Notes under the pieces: model-generated
What the model saw: only the letters and a program-made list of their open reading frames with translations
Told to the model about the DNA's origin: nothing
Databases searched by the model: none
NCBI GenBank assembly: GCA_016742295.1
Contig: JACVCA010000083.1
Location: forward strand, 1 to 6,205
Length of the DNA: 6,205 bases
Reading direction: 5' to 3'
Source of the DNA: Alphaproteobacteria bacterium
GTDB taxonomy: Bacteria > Pseudomonadota > Alphaproteobacteria > JAGOMX01
Part shown: in pieces, positions 5,970 to 6,205 of the stretch
Position numbering within the stretch: position 1 is the stretch's first letter
Layout of the letters: the number at the start of each line of letters is the position of its first letter
Translations under genes and position numbers: made by a program

Positions 5970-6205
5970 ACTTTCACGTTTGAATTGGCCAATCTTTCTG
6001 CTTATCCACTTGATTGCAGCAATAGGTTTCATGACGCTGTACTCTGCAGGAGGAGGAGAGTTATATCCTTGGGCTAGCCGTCAACTTATTCGTTTTGGAG
6101 TAGGCATCATCATCCTCATGGTTGTAGCATTAAGCGACATGCGTGTTTGGTATCATTATGCCTACACCATTTATGCTTTCTCCTTTGCTTTGCTCATTGG
6201 TGTAG
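5944..6205 (+). CDS. rodA: RodA, rod-shape-determining SEDS glycosyltransferase (5' part)
   Basis: The first 87 residues are visible; the rest (full proteins are roughly 370-400 residues) lies beyond the window. The N-terminus has a basic start, a first membrane helix around residues 15-35 ending in the SEDS-typical LYSAGGG, then PWASRQ, a second helix at about 50-64 and the start of a third from about 71. RodA polymerises peptidoglycan glycan strands in the inner membrane together with the transpeptidase PBP2 during cell elongation. In many alphaproteobacteria rodA directly follows mrdA (PBP2) in the mre cluster. Here the upstream gene is a LysR regulator, so that linkage is broken. An in-frame stop at 5911-5913 and no other ATG make 5944 the only good start. 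Its ribosome site is weak. Confidence 0.9.
   Translation, partial: MLLHHLRIKLSRLNWPIFLLIHLIAAIGFMTLYSAGGGELYPWASRQLIRFGVGIIILMVVALSDMRVWYHYAYTIYAFSFALLIGV

Noticed and set aside
1..6205. tRNA, rRNA, CRISPR array, insertion sequence
   Set aside because: I looked for cloverleaf-like segments, regularly spaced repeats and transposase motifs and found none.

Overview
This is an AT-rich bacterial window. It holds a three-gene minus-strand operon that runs off the left edge, a LysR-type regulator on the opposite strand, and the first 87 codons of rodA at the right edge. The RodA N-terminus (segment PWASRQ followed by a hydrophobic helix) looks alphaproteobacterial to me. With the low GC, that suggests a Rickettsiales/Holosporales-like, possibly intracellular organism. 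The taxonomy is inference from one partial protein and overall base composition.

Minus-strand operon (1-4177, transcribed right to left): (1) an alpha-oxoamine synthase, a PLP enzyme that decarboxylatively joins an amino acid to an acyl thioester; (2) a flavin N-monooxygenase of the lysine N6-/ornithine N5-hydroxylase family; (3) a fusion of an N-terminal cupin to a methionyl-tRNA-synthetase-like domain, cut by the window edge. Genes 1 and 2 are 28 nt apart, and genes 2 and 3 overlap by 11 nt. The pairing of an N-hydroxylase with a cupin-MetRS fusion is the signature of the hydrazine synthetase module known from actinobacterial pathways such as s56-p1 (Spb38/Spb40) and triacsin. There, N6-hydroxylysine is joined to glycine through an N-N bond. 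The window therefore probably encodes the start of a hydrazine (N-N bond) natural-product pathway outside its usual host group. The adjacent alpha-oxoamine synthase is a partner I do not recognise from the characterised hydrazine pathways.

Intergenic 4178-4665 is non-coding and very AT-rich. It carries a good extended -10 promoter for the regulator, with a perfect 8+8 bp inverted repeat just downstream that could be an autoregulatory operator. The LysR gene (4666-5577) is intact and faces away from the operon, the usual arrangement when such a regulator controls its divergent neighbour.

Intergenic 5578-5943 contains an imperfect ~55 bp direct repeat, a weak hairpin, and a plausible rodA promoter. 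A 19-codon open frame overlaps the rodA start. rodA (5944 to the edge) is a housekeeping cell-shape gene and probably marks the chromosomal flank of the biosynthetic cluster.
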